Positions 10,701 to 23,900 of a DNA stretch of 64,000 nt are shown here, piece after piece; position 1 is the stretch's first letter; every line of letters starts with the position of its first letter. The position numbers and the translations under genes were made by a program. The stretch comes from Homarus americanus (taxonomy: Eukaryota > Arthropoda > Malacostraca > Decapoda > Nephropidae). The stretch spans positions 4,616,596 to 4,680,595 of the forward strand of contig NW_024720711.1 in the NCBI RefSeq assembly GCF_018991925.1, read 5' to 3'. The notes beneath the pieces were generated by a model. It made no database searches, was not told the DNA's origin, and saw only the letters and a program-made list of their open reading frames with translations.

Positions 10701-13002
10701 GGCAGCGCAGCGTTGTGCAGAGTAATGTTGTAATCATGACGCGGTACTCGTGAGGGGATCCAGAAGTTAGTTATCATTATTACCCCTGGATGGTTTTAAC
10801 ACACAGACACACTATGATTCAACAGGTCGAGATGAGGACAGCCATTTTCTTGGATGTCATTCACCATTTTTTTAATTTGCCACATCGTCTGCTGGCGAGG
10901 GTTTCTGCCTTGGTGTATTCCGACTCGGGGATTGAAATTGCTTTTCTTGTTGGCTAAGACAACGTTGGTAAAATAAAGACTGTGGGTATACAATGATAAA
11001 CAGAAAGGCAATTCGACCCACGATAGGCAATACAATCATCAGCTGGTTTTTTTCTTGGTGTTATCCTGGTGTAGCTATAATGGCAGCAGAATAGCACCTG
11101 GCGCACGGCTGCTACCAGTAAATTACACCAAGAGTCGCCGCCAGTCCACAACCTTTGCATGTGGCTCCTGCGGAAGCGCTCAACATCCGGTCAGTCCGTC
11201 ACCGCTATTCTCAATTTCTCCGGCACACCGAGGAAAAAAAAAAGTGTTTTAGAGCAACAGGTAGGGCTTCGTACTCCTCTCAACATCTGCTTAAATTAAT
11301 GCATGCAGACCAGATAAAGAAATTATGTGTATAAACCTCAACATGGAGCTTTCTGTTTACAGCTTTTAGTGGTGTGAACAGAACAACCTCAATTTTGGTC
11401 GAGTTTGCGACGTAGTTTTGGTCTCGCTGTTAGTGTTCAGTTATACCAAAAATTTTATTGCTCCTTCCCGTGTCTGTGTCTGTCCTCAATTTTCCGTTAC
11501 GTCTCGTTAAACAGAAACCACAGAAGACGGAAACTTGACACCGGTGTAGATTATAAGACAATAATAATGCACAGCAACTGAGTTTTTTCTGAAAGGAAAT
11601 GGACGATTGACGTTATGATTTAAAAATGGGTAACTGGTGGGAACAGGTAAGGGATATTGCCATACAGTTTGTTACATAGGTTACAGGGATATTTAAGTTA
11701 AACCCCTACTCAAGGTTTTTAGGGTTCAGTCTCCCAAATTTTATGGTGTTGAGGCTGATGAAACGTCGGTTAGTTTGTGTTGTAAATTATAAACAGATAT
11801 TATAAAAAAAGTATTCATATAATAACATAAAAGGGAGACTTTGTGCAAAGGTGAGGATTGAATACCATAAATTTTGTATATCGAGAAGATTAGAAACCAC
11901 CGCTTATTTTATCTGATGTTTAAACACACGTATGCTAACCTTCCCAAAACTAACCTAACAAATTTCCCATTTTCGTTAGAGCGTTCAATCATCAGGTGAA
12001 GACAGTGGAGCTTCACAATCTTCACCACGAGATCCAAATGATTTTATCACAGTTAATGGAGTGTAATAAGTCTTAATAGATCATTCGCGGACATCCAGAC
12101 CAAAGTATTTATACAGTGTGTAGTTACTTATGTCGAGTTATACTGAGGGAAGTTGTTAACCAGTCAGTTGACTGGAGCCGAGCAGGACTGAAGCAGATGG
12201 CCGGAACAAACAGTTAAAATTTTTCTTTCATTAGGTACGTATTACCTCGCCCCAGAAGGTGTTTTTCTGAGTACCAGTATAATGTCTGCCTGTCTGTGTG
12301 TCCTCACCATCGCCAATAATATAATAAAGCATATCTCTGAAATGAAACAATTTATTAGGATAGGTCTTGTAATAGTGTCCTTGAATGATGTTAGTGGCAA
12401 TCTGATTCGCCCCTGCGCTATCGCAGCTGGGGCTACTGGAGCGAGACAGGTCATGTCTGAACAGTCTGTCTTGTGGTGGAAACCCGTCTATGTACAGTAC
12501 AGAGTTGGTGTATAGATCTTTGTTATTGTGGAGGTGAATGGGGATTTTAGGATGTCATGTTACTGCCTTCACTAAGACGCAATTACTCATTAGTTGACAA
12601 TACAGGTACAATATATGAAACCAAACCTTGTTATGTTATGCCAGAATAGTTTGTGAAGAAAGGTATAAGGACAGTGTGTTGACATATTTTTACATTACCA
12701 AACTTCCTCAATAGTTAACGCATTGTTTTTTTAATAAATAATTGGTCTAGTATATCGTGAAAATAGTACAGCATTAGTATAACAAGATTTCCGGTCCAGA
12801 TTATGTTCGTTAGGGTTAGGTATGGTCAGGAAATGTCCAGCGTATAAAAATGAGGTTAAACTAAAAGTTGAAAGGTTGTATACAAAAACATGGTGGCATA
12901 GTTTTTATTTGATTTTATGAGGTATATATTCATATACGTATGCATAATGTACACTAACCGATGACAACAGATTAAGTAGTTAACGGTGTTGGTGTGTTAC
13001 AG
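7780..13002. other. Non-coding stretch upstream of the first recognised PTP exon
   Basis: AT-rich sequence without a recognised gene, RNA or complete transposon. No frame encodes the expected N-terminal PTP segment (NRYKD...PYD). A patch at 11050-11240 and one at 12240-12510 are richer in GC but show no family resemblance. A short GT tract is at about 8431-8451. Confidence 0.5.
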
Positions 13003-13115
13003 ATGACTACACCCGCGTGGTGTTGAGCAGCTTCCCTGGTGTGCCCGGCAGTGACTACATCAATGCCAACTACATCAGAGGGGCCAGCGGCTCCCGGGCC
13101 TATATTGGCTCGCAG
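13003..13115 (+). CDS. PTPN12: PTP exon: pTyr-recognition strand
   Basis: Encodes (D)DYTRVVLSSFPG followed by GSDYINANYIRGASG and ending ...YIGSQ. DYINANYI is the conserved PTP strand after the phosphotyrosine-recognition loop. Acceptor is ttacag; donor is CAG|gtgaga. The exon begins with two bases of a split Asp codon, so an upstream exon ending in G is required. A (TA)n microsatellite follows 43 bp into the next intron. Confidence 0.9.
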
Positions 13116-13153
13116 GTGAGAAGAAACTTTTTAAGGCAACTTTCCTTAAATAT

Positions 13154-13205
<52 letters not shown>

Positions 13206-14831
13206 TGTATATATAATCATGTTTTGACAGCCACCGCGTAGGACTCACTGTAATTGCATTGATAAAGGCTTGAATTTGGGTGAATCAGTGTTCCTGAAGT
13301 TGTGTGGGATTTTTGAATGAGCAATTCTCAACACTAATATGCATTACTAACTTACTAAGTGAAATGTTTTGCAGTTCAAAGTGTTGTTTATTTTGGTATT
13401 CAAGTAAGTCATGTGTACCATGGCTGGGTGGTTTTCTTAGTAAAGTAAAATCTTGTAGAGTTATACTGTACTATATATACACCGAGTGATACTGTAGTGT
13501 AGGTAAACTACATTTCTGCACAAATTTATACACTCTCAAATAATGTATGTAAAATTGACTGGCTGCAGAAAGTAATACTACTGTAGATGTAAATAGAACC
13601 TAATGACTGCAATAAGTGTATTTTGGTTAAAATGTGGCTCTGGTGCAAGTTTTCTATTAGTAAGATGACGTATTCCCCACAGGGGCCGCTGCCACTCACA
13701 GTGCCAGACTTCTGGCGGATGGTGGTGGAGTGTGAGGTCCAGGTCATCATTATGGCCTCCAACGAGACGGAAGGGGGCAAGGTGAGTAAACGGCTGCCTC
13801 AGCACTCTTGTTTAGTCTTGTGTGTGTGGCACTGTTCCTTGTTATTTTATCCTAAAATCAACTTTTATTATGGCAGGAACCCTGGTGGAATTTTACCTCA
13901 GTTTTGATAAATTTTCTAAAGATTATTAAATTAAATGTTTATATATACGGTACCGTATATCGTTTTCTCTCAACTTTATACTTTGGGAGATAAATAATTA
14001 ACAGGCGCAACATATAGAAAACTACGACTGCTTATTAATAATAATGTACCTGTACAGTTGTGATGAAACATTACCACATGGTTAAAATTACTTGCATATA
14101 TTACTGTGCTGACAAATATACTTGTGCACAGTAGTTGATGCCTGTTAAGGGCAGCTCTCTTTCTGATACACTTGTACAGTACAGTCCTACATATGGTGAT
14201 AATGAACACAATAGTAGGAGGAGAGTTAACAGCAATGTTTATTATAGTACAGTAAAGTATACGTACTGTAGTTACATGCTATGTTCGGTGGCGTTATTCT
14301 GACAGTAAAGGAGTTAGGAAGTGCTATTCTGTTACATTTAGATGAGAGACATGTACAGGACAGCACCATTTTGCAAGTCTTCATATTAGTCTCACAACAA
14401 ATATTTAATCTCAATTTCTTTTTGGCAGCACAAGTGTGAGTGTTACTGGGTAAACATTCAAAATGAGGAACGGCAGTTTGGCAACGTAACCGTGTCTTTT
14501 GTGAAGGCTCGTCAAGTGTGTCCAGACTTTATGGTGCGAACTCTCAAAATAAAGTACACCTCAGATTCCGGCAAAACAGGTAAATGATAAGTAAAGAGTG
14601 TTATTTCTTTCCAGCTCTTCTGGAAGAGCCGAGTCATATCCATTCCTGTATTTTTTTCTTTTTACTTCTAGTGATATTTAGATATTCCTGTTATTTCAGC
14701 TTTCTAATCCTGCCTTCCTGTTTTTATTACAGTATTTTCAGTCATAGATCGTATGTGATTAACACACATTTTTCATCATAATACGTAAGCCTTAATAAAT
14801 GCAATAAACACTATTTCAAATTAGGGATGCA

Positions 14832-14908
<77 letters not shown>

Positions 14909-17900
14909 ATAGTACTTTAACTCTTATGTAAGTTAATTCACATTGGTATAGAGTAAAAATAATTTCGTTTCACTGTAAGACATCCTGCTCTATCTTAACC
15001 AGAATATACCAAGATTAGTTTAAACAGTATATACTATTAGGTAAGTGAAGATTGGTTTGGTTAGGTTTGGTGAAGATGGGTTGGTTTAGAGCTGATTTTC
15101 TTTAATTATAGTTTACAGTGGGGTATGCTATAACGAATCTAATTGGTTCTAGAACCTTGTTCGTTATAGCATTCGTTCGTTATAGGATTAATCCGTTCCA
15201 GGTCCCCAAATACAACCACTTAACACTGAAAAATATACAGGTAATATAAAATTGAAAAAAATTGTAAAAAAGTGCATAAATATGCATCTAAACCCTGAAA
15301 TAAAGAATATAATTAATACTTGTAATAAAAAAACAATAAATTATTAAAAAAACAAAAGAAAAAAAATTTTGTTGTAGGAGTTTCGTTCGTTCTAGCATTC
15401 TCAATTTTATAGGTAAAACCGTTCGTTATAGGAATATTCGTAATAGAATCCATTCGTTATAACATACCCCACTGTACTTTGTTTATCTAGAAGAGTTGAA
15501 ATCATAAGTATTGGGTTGTCAGGCTTATTTTGCTCTCCCACCGAGGACTCCCACTTCCCCATTCTTGATCGAATTATATTGGCTTCCAATTAAAGTTAGG
15601 ATAGAGTTCAGACTTTGTCTAATGACTTTTAAGACACTAATGTTTGATGAGCCTAAGTTTTTGGCCAACCTACTAATTCCTCTGACTACACATTCTGAAA
15701 TGATTTTGCATAATAGTGATGATCCTTCACGTTTTGAGGAGCCTAGAGCAGTACAGGAATGTTCTTTTGCTGCCCGATCCTTTTTCTATACAACACCCAG
15801 GTCCCAGGTTGCCTTCATTAAGAAACAACTTAAGGCCTTTCTTTTTTGAAAGCTTATGATCCTGAACAGGATAACGGTGATGGAGAATTACAGGGTTTAG
15901 AAAGTATCTGTATTAAAATTTAAGGGTACATGAATGATAGAAGTTGAACTGTAATTTTTTTGTGATCTCTTATTGTAGTGCAGTTTTTCTTCTTATTTTC
16001 AAGTCTTTGACTTTGTAGTGCTTCAAGCACTCGTAAATTCTTTAGCAGAACTGGCACTTTTGAAAAACAAAAGACTAGCTGTTATTATTATTATTATTAC
16101 CTCTTTAGGCATCTGAGTTGTCTGACTCTGGCATTAGGTTGGCACTGTTACCTATACTTACATTACACTACTCTGGCTCAGCTAGAAAATAGGATGTTAG
16201 GGTTTGTCTTTTATTTTTATTCAACAAATATGTTGTTTTAGAGAACTTAACCTAATCTGAACCTGACTGACTAAGCTTCTTTTTTTTTTCCTATTGCACC
16301 AACAGAAGAGCGTACAATCTGCCAGTTCCATTACGTACTATGGCCCGATCACGGAGTACCAGAGACTGTCCGGCCATTGTTGGATATGGTGCGTCTGGTG
16401 CGAGACTGTCAAGCCTCAGAAACTCTACCTGTTCTTGTACATTGCTCAGCAGGTTGTGGTCGAACAGGAACCATCTGTGCCATTGATTATGTGTGGGGGC
16501 TACTGAGAGCAGGAGTAAGTCATCACACTCATATTGTGGTAGATGTCTTGAAAACTTAAGTCATTATTGTATTAGTACTTTAACATCTTATGATAATCTA
16601 ACAATTAAGAATTTAGTTCATTTAAAATTTGATTGTCCATTATCAGTGGAAATCATATGTCATTGTTTAATAGACAATGCTATTAGGTGATGCACTGGTT
16701 ACTGAAAAGCTAAGTGACCAAAGTCTGATTTATCCAAAAGCTTTTAGTACTTTTCAGAAATGTAGATACTGATAGATAAGTATGATAATTATTTATTTAT
16801 TTTGTGTGTGCGTGTACTACAATGTCCACTTTATTGGTACATGATAATTAATTATCGAAAAGAAAAGAAGAAGGATTTCAAGAGAGAACCATGAAGAGTG
16901 GGGTGGTGTTGAGAAATATGAAGCTGTTAGTCAACTTTTTAAACCTTCTTAAGGTTGAGTGTTGTACTTTTTGTCAAATCAGAAATGTATATATGTACTG
17001 TACTTGTAGAAAAGATATTCAAAGGTTTAGGTCTTCATAGTTAGTATTTTTCAGTTATATAACCCTTCATAACAAGAAGGGTTTACCTAGTTTTAGTTCT
17101 CCCTCTCACAAAGTTAACTAATGCAGTGAGCTGTACTTAGTGTACAGTATAGGGTTCTGGTTTCTATCTGGGCTCTCACTTTGTAAATTAGTTGTTTCAT
17201 TAGTTCTTTTATCTAAAATGTGGTGATGTACAATTGACTATTGTGTTGCTTTCAGAGGTTAACAGAAAACCTGGACTTATTTGGCCTTGTAAAAGACATG
17301 AGAAGACAGCGAGTTGCGATGGTTCAGACGAGAGAACAGTATATCCTTTTGCACCGAGCTGTGAGAGAGCTGTTTAAGGAACGTTTAAAAGTGATTGACG
17401 CTCATCCCTACGAAAACATCGCCACTGATGGTACGCCACTCATCCTTCGGGAAAAAGAAAGTGATTATGAAGAATTATATGTAAAACCTGAAAAACAAGG
17501 TATGAAGTATTTGATAGGTGACTGCAATATATTGCTGCAGTAAGTGTAAGAATGCTAAGTGTTTTGTAATCAGTGAAAAGTATATTGTGTATTATTCGTC
17601 ACAAGAAGATCTGTAAACTTTTTAATTATGTTTCCCAACATCCTTACAAAGGAATGAATCCTCTCTTCATAAATTTTACGTATTCTTAATGGAAACATAT
17701 TGCAGTATTTTCCAAGCCTGTAATTATAACTCAGAATTTCCTAGAATTTATAAATTTGTCAGATCTTTGGTCTTAAGTGAAGTACAGTAATGGTTTATGT
17801 TACAGATCTTGCTTAGAGATAGAGAAGAAACCCAAGAGACAGTACAATACTTCCTCCCATAACATAAGACAATAACACATGGATCTGGGATGTAACAGAA

Positions 17901-20900
17901 TGCTCTAAAGCTCAAATTACTAAGATGAGGTGCCAGGGGGTTGATAGATACTGTACTGTAGATAGATATTCAATAAAATCATCATACAAGTTTACAATTG
18001 GATTAGCATGTAGATAGATAATGCAGGTATACAGTTCAGTAGGTGTATAAACAACAGGTATATAGCTCAGCATGTATATAGACAAGACAGGTATACAGTA
18101 GATGAGTGAGGCACTGTAGATAAGAATACAACATGGGTTACAAGTAGTGTACGTACTGTATAGTAGTGACAGGGAGTATGCACACCATTAAGCTGGCTAC
18201 AGTTCTTTTCTTTATTCAATATGTCTCACATCTTACTCTCAGCTGGTGTGATGGTGAATGGTATATAATGATCAAGAACTGTAAGTAAATTATCTGGTTT
18301 TCAGATGAGAGTGCCAAACCGACCCCCCCAACCACTGCCCCAAGTGCTGTCTCCACCCCCACCGGCTCACTCACTCGCTACTCTCACACAAGAGGAAACA
18401 CAGGTGAAGAAGATTAATATTTTCTCAATGCTTTGTAATTATAATGGCAAATATATTCCTTGAAAAAGTTTAAAATGAATAGCATCAAATCATGTCCAGA
18501 GAAAAGAGAGCATGAGCGTTCACACTACATGAAGAATACTCACAACCTGACTACTGTATTTTATTTCCAGAAGAAGAGGATATAGTATTATTAATCTGAC
18601 TCAATAGTTTTGTATGTTCTCAGTTATATTTTCCTTATTAGGTTATTTAACTCCTTCAAGGGCCAAGGTTTTATTGCACACCAACAGAAACACAAGATAA
18701 TACAGAAAAGGAGACACACACACATGTTTTTTTGTGTTTTTTTTTTAATTAAGCTTCGAAAATGTTGGCTTCTTAGGAAATATTTTAAGTGATTTGAGTA
18801 ATATGTCACTTCACACATACTGTTTATAATAGTGGACTGGACTGACACTGTTTTGGGTGGCTATAGATGAGTCTGAGGTTATGATGTGCATGATTTATTT
18901 AACAATTGTCTTGGTTACATTAACTTTGTAGCTTTATTTATCATTTAGGTAATCTTTGTGCACACTTTTAGCCAACTCATGATATACAGGAAATATGTAG
19001 CATGTATTTAACAACACTGTATATAGAGGAAATTAGACATGGGTTACTCTGCTAAATTGTGAAAGGTAACACATAAGATATAGATATACAGTGAGTCAAG
19101 TGAGAGCAAATCAGACCTCTAACAGGAGGGTCTGTTGAATTAAAAACCATAACTAAATATATTAGAAAACATTATCCTTAGTGATACACTCAGCTTCAGG
19201 AAAGATATTGAGAGATGTTTCCTCAAGATTAACTAAAATTATATTTCTGTCAACAGATTACTTGGCTTCCAGTTCACCTATAAGCTCACTAGAACGGCCA
19301 CTAGTTGCGGTTCCTCCTCTGCCACTGAAGCTGTCCAAACCTCCTGCTAATATTCAGCCTTCTCCAGGACCTCATGCCACACCAGCCCCCCAACCATCTC
19401 CAGTCCACAGCCATTCTTCACCCATGCCTCAGGCATCCCCAGTTTCCTTCCCCTCTCCAAGTCAGGCTCATATTAGTTACTCGACACCCTCCACATCTTC
19501 ATTCTCATCAAATATTTTTCAATCCACATCTACCTGCACTAGTTCCAGTTACTCCAGCACCCAGGCAATTGTCTCACAATCCTCATCCAATCATTTGCTT
19601 CATCCTCACTCAAATAGCAAGATGGGTATACATCCTTCATCCAAATTTGAAAAGGATGCAGAAAATGCAGCCCACAAAAGACAGGTTACACAGCCATCTT
19701 TATCCTCTCCTGCTGGGAGTGGTCCTCAAAGAGGTATTCTTACATCATCACTATCAGGAAGTCCTCAGCCTCTGCCTTCTGGAAGTGCGACACCATCTGC
19801 CACACCAAATACTACCCCAACACCCCTATTTGGACTTGGTCTCAGCTCCCTACATCCTCCAGCAAAGAGTAGAACACCATCTCCAAGAATCACATACAGG
19901 AAGCCATCGGAAAGTCAGACAGAGAGCCAAGGTCTTTGTAATGAAATTAATCAGTCAGATGAGGATACAGCAAATAAGAATGCTGAAATAGTTCGCCGGC
20001 CAAGTATAGCAAAGCTCAAGGAACTGTTTGAAAAGAGTGGAGAAGCAGAAACTCCAGGTGTTAGATTGTCCCGGAGCGCCAGTAGTGTCACGTCAAGAAC
20101 GAGCCTCAGTGTTCATCCTGACACAGAAGGAGGCTTCCGAGTGAAACGTAAAAGTAGTCTCGGAGCGGAGGAGACTTTACAGTCGAAAAAGGCGTATGAA
20201 ATCATAGAAAAATCACGTCAGCAAAATCTTAGTTCTTCATCGCAAGAATCATCAAAAATGCAAACAGCAACTACCACTCCAGTAACAGTTGTAAGTGCTG
20301 CCAAGCCACCCTCTAGTCCAGTGTATACCAGCCCTGTCTTTCGCAGAAGGGGAAGTCATGCCATGAATGAGTCTCAAGAAGATGGGTCAACTTCAGCTTT
20401 ATTAGCAAGAGTAGATGATAGACCAGCCTTGCCAGTGAAGAAAAGTAAGTCATTTAGATATGCACGACCCATAGATTCAACGACTAACACCATTGCATCA
20501 ACCAGGAGTCCTGAGCTGGCTAGAAAGAAAGCAGATATAAATACATACTTTAGTCTTGATCGAGGTAAGGGAGACAGCTCTGCACTTAGCAAGTCAGAAA
20601 GTGGAACTGTAAATTTCATTGGGGACATTCCTTCACCAAGAGAAGGGTTCAAATTGTCTGTGTATCAAATACCCAATGCTACTAATTCTTCCCAGTCTCT
20701 TACTATAAACTATAATGGTAAAGAACAAAAGGCAACTGAAAATAGGACAGATTCTAAGCCACAAATACCTCCAAAAAAGATAATTGGGGAACGCTTTAGG
20801 AATGCGCGGCCCCCAGAGTCTCTCCAGATCACCACACCTCAACCATACACATCATCTTCATCAACAACAACAACCACTCTACACACCCCACAATCTGCTC

Positions 20901-23900
20901 CAATAATGTTTTCATCCATGTTTGAGAATCCAACATTCTGGAATCGTTCCCAACACAATCAAATTGATAAATCAATATACGACTGCCCAAAGGATCTTCA
21001 AGCTGCTACAAGGACCGACTTTGATAATCTTTCTCATATATCCTCTGTGGCAACTATTCCTAGTACCCAAGTATCACAGGCCTCTCCTGTAGCAGATGCC
21101 AAATTAACTACTACAGTCTCTGGTCTATCACCTTCTTCAACACCAAGACCATCACCAACTTCAGAACTTACTCAAGATGTTACATTAAATAAGGAATACG
21201 TAAATGCTCGAGTAGTTAGAAATCCTAACGCTGATACAAAAGAATCAACAAGGTATGTTTATTTACCTCTCCCGTCAAAGAGAGGTTCACGGGACAATAA
21301 ACAACCTCACGAGTATGCCAACTGTCCCTTAACTGGACAGTCCCAACCAGATTTTGTGGGAGAGGACCCAACTGATCTCTATATGGACCCTCAAGTTCTG
21401 AAGAAGGGGATTACTGGCAAATTTCCTGTTTATGATGAAGTTGTTCCCTCACCTCAAGCCAAAATATTTGAAGCTTCTCTTCTGAAATCTACATCAAAAG
21501 AAAATGTTTCCCTGCTATTATCAGCTTCTACAACACCAGTGTCAGCCAGCACACCAGTGTTAGCCACCACACCAGTGTCAGCCACCACGCCAATGTCAGC
21601 CACCACGCCAGTGTCAGCCACCACGCCAGTGTCAGCCACCACGCCAGTGTCAGCCATCACACCAGGCTCTGCTACTACTCCAGGATCTGCAGATTATGAA
21701 ATGATGGATTTTGGAGAATCAAATGCAAGTGTAGATGAGGTGTTTGAAACAGTGAATTATGAACTGCTTGGTGCTAAAGACAGAAGAAATCATAAAAATG
21801 TGGACAGTAAAAGAGACTTTTACTCCAAGAAAGATCTGGATCCTATTGCCAGACAGGTATATCAAGACTGCCAAGACTACCTCCTCCATGGTAACAACAA
21901 ATCACCAATGCCATCTCTTATGCCAAAACCACAGGAGAAAGAACTCGAAAAAGTAAGTAAAGCAAGTGAAGTTGCTGGTCAACATGGCAGTTCATCTCTA
22001 GATACGAGTATGGATGTTGATGAAGTCAGAAGTAAAGTCAATGTGGCACCGCAAGGTCTACGGACAAGAGAAAGAAGGAACAGTTACAGACAGGCAGTAA
22101 ATCCAGTCACTCCGAATGAGTCTAAAACACCCGAAGAGAAGCCTCACCCAGCCACGGAACATAGCAGAAACATGCACAAGTACGAAACTATTTGGTTTGA
22201 AAATGGGAAGCACATGAAAAGACTAAACAATCCAAGCCCCAACAGCCAACAAAACTTACAGCACCACACCACCAAATCACCAACTTTCCTATCTGAGGGT
22301 GAGGAGTCATCTAAATCTAAAGGAAGTGGAAGCACTACTATGCATGCTCAACTTCCTGCATCTGAGGAACATGGACCAAACCTGAACTATAAATCTAACA
22401 GCAAGGATGCGCTCTTCAGGGAAAAACTGGAGGAACTACACACACTTGTAAACAATTTAGAAAGACAAAAGCCAGTAAGATTACACGCGGCATCTCCTGG
22501 ATCTGTAGAGGACGATGCCAACTCTAAAGGCTCGGGGAGTAATAACAGTACCCTTCAGTCATGCTCCACAACATCCTCTAGATCCAGTGAGGCCCAAGAA
22601 CCAATATACGCTAATGCCCATTTGCTACCGATTTCTCGATCCCTGTCAACTAATAAAGTGCAACAACTTCCTCCAAGAGCTGTGAGAAATCAGGAAATAA
22701 CCGAGACAAGATCACCCCCTCCGCTCCACCACAGTAGGACTGAAGTTAAACTGGACAACACAGAGTCAAAACCAGATAGACATTCTCCTCTGATAAATGG
22801 AAACTCTCTGTATGGCACCATTGCCACAACTACTTTCAGAGCTAAACAACCTGGAAATAACACAGTGTCTCCTTCCTTCCATAACCTTGCGCAAAATCAG
22901 GGAAAACCACCATCGCCGTATCACAGTATGGTCTCCACTGCTACACTCCCAGCACGTGCTACCATATCCCCGACTCTCTATCACAATATCCCTCCTCCTA
23001 AAGGATTTGGAAGTGGAACATCTCCAAGTAATTCTCCAAATCCTCATCAAAGTCTTCAACAGAATCGTGAAAACCGTGAACCCCAGACATCCTCGCCGTA
23101 CTACAACATGTCGTCGTTCACCAGCGGTAGACCAAATCAGATGCAAAGAAATATAGCGGCACAAGAACAACGGCAAGGGAACAAGTCTGGCATCTCTCCA
23201 TATACAAACCTACCTCCCAACTCAGCCGGGGTACGCTCACACTTTCCCCATCATCAGCCAGCCAGAGCACACATTGTTGGTGATATTGCTTTTGTTGGTA
23301 AGTTACAAGAAGGTGATACAGTTGTAGCTTTAGTGACTGGTTAGAATGCTAAAGTTAATACAGTTTCTGGATTCAAGCAAATTTACTCTTTGTTTACAGA
23401 ATGATCTTAACAGTATAGTGCCCCTTGAAGGAAATAGTTAAGTATCATTTCCGAGGAATATATTTTTTAATGATATAAAGGCATCCCAAGTAGTGTATGT
23501 ATTGTTTATTTTCAAAGAAAGGATACAGGTCTTTTTTGCAGTCCTAAAATAATATAACTTGCATATGATGTACGATACTGTACTGTATATGGTTACAGTG
23601 GTCCCTCGGTTAACGAGCACAATCCGTTCCAGCAGGTTGCTCGTTAACCGAAAACTCATTAACCGATACCATTGTTTCAATGGTTTTTTTTTGGATAATT
23701 GGTTCCAGCTCACCGAAAATTGCCTAAATTCAACAAAAAAGGTAGAAAAGTACACTTACTTTGAGGTGTGTATGTAGAAGGCTCCTGGATGATGATGGGA
23801 ATTAGAATGGGGGTGGAGGAGAAGGAAGAAGAGAAGGCATTGGGGTGGAAGAGAAGTCACCCCATGGCACCATTTCACCCATAAAATTTTAGTTCTCTTG

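Larger units (their letters stand above)
16515..19256. other. PTP introns without recognised elements
   Basis: The introns 16515-17255, 17500-18304 and 18404-19256 are AT-rich with short poly-T and TACAGTA runs. No transposon ends or alternative exons recognised. Confidence 0.5.

Noticed and set aside
11992..12007. Possible 16-bp microexon flanked by ttcgttag and gtgaag
   Set aside because: Only generic splice-like words; no reading-frame support.
12282..12515. 77-codon frame with GC-richer sequence
   Set aside because: No family resemblance or splice connection; may be part of an unrecognised repeat.
12655..12700. Possible EERYKD match to the missing N-terminal PTP exon
   Set aside because: The following residues do not match the family, there is no donor with the required phase, and the hit is four residues long.
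20374..22335. Minus-strand and alternate-frame open frames inside the 4-kb exon
   Set aside because: Shadows of the PTP coding frame.
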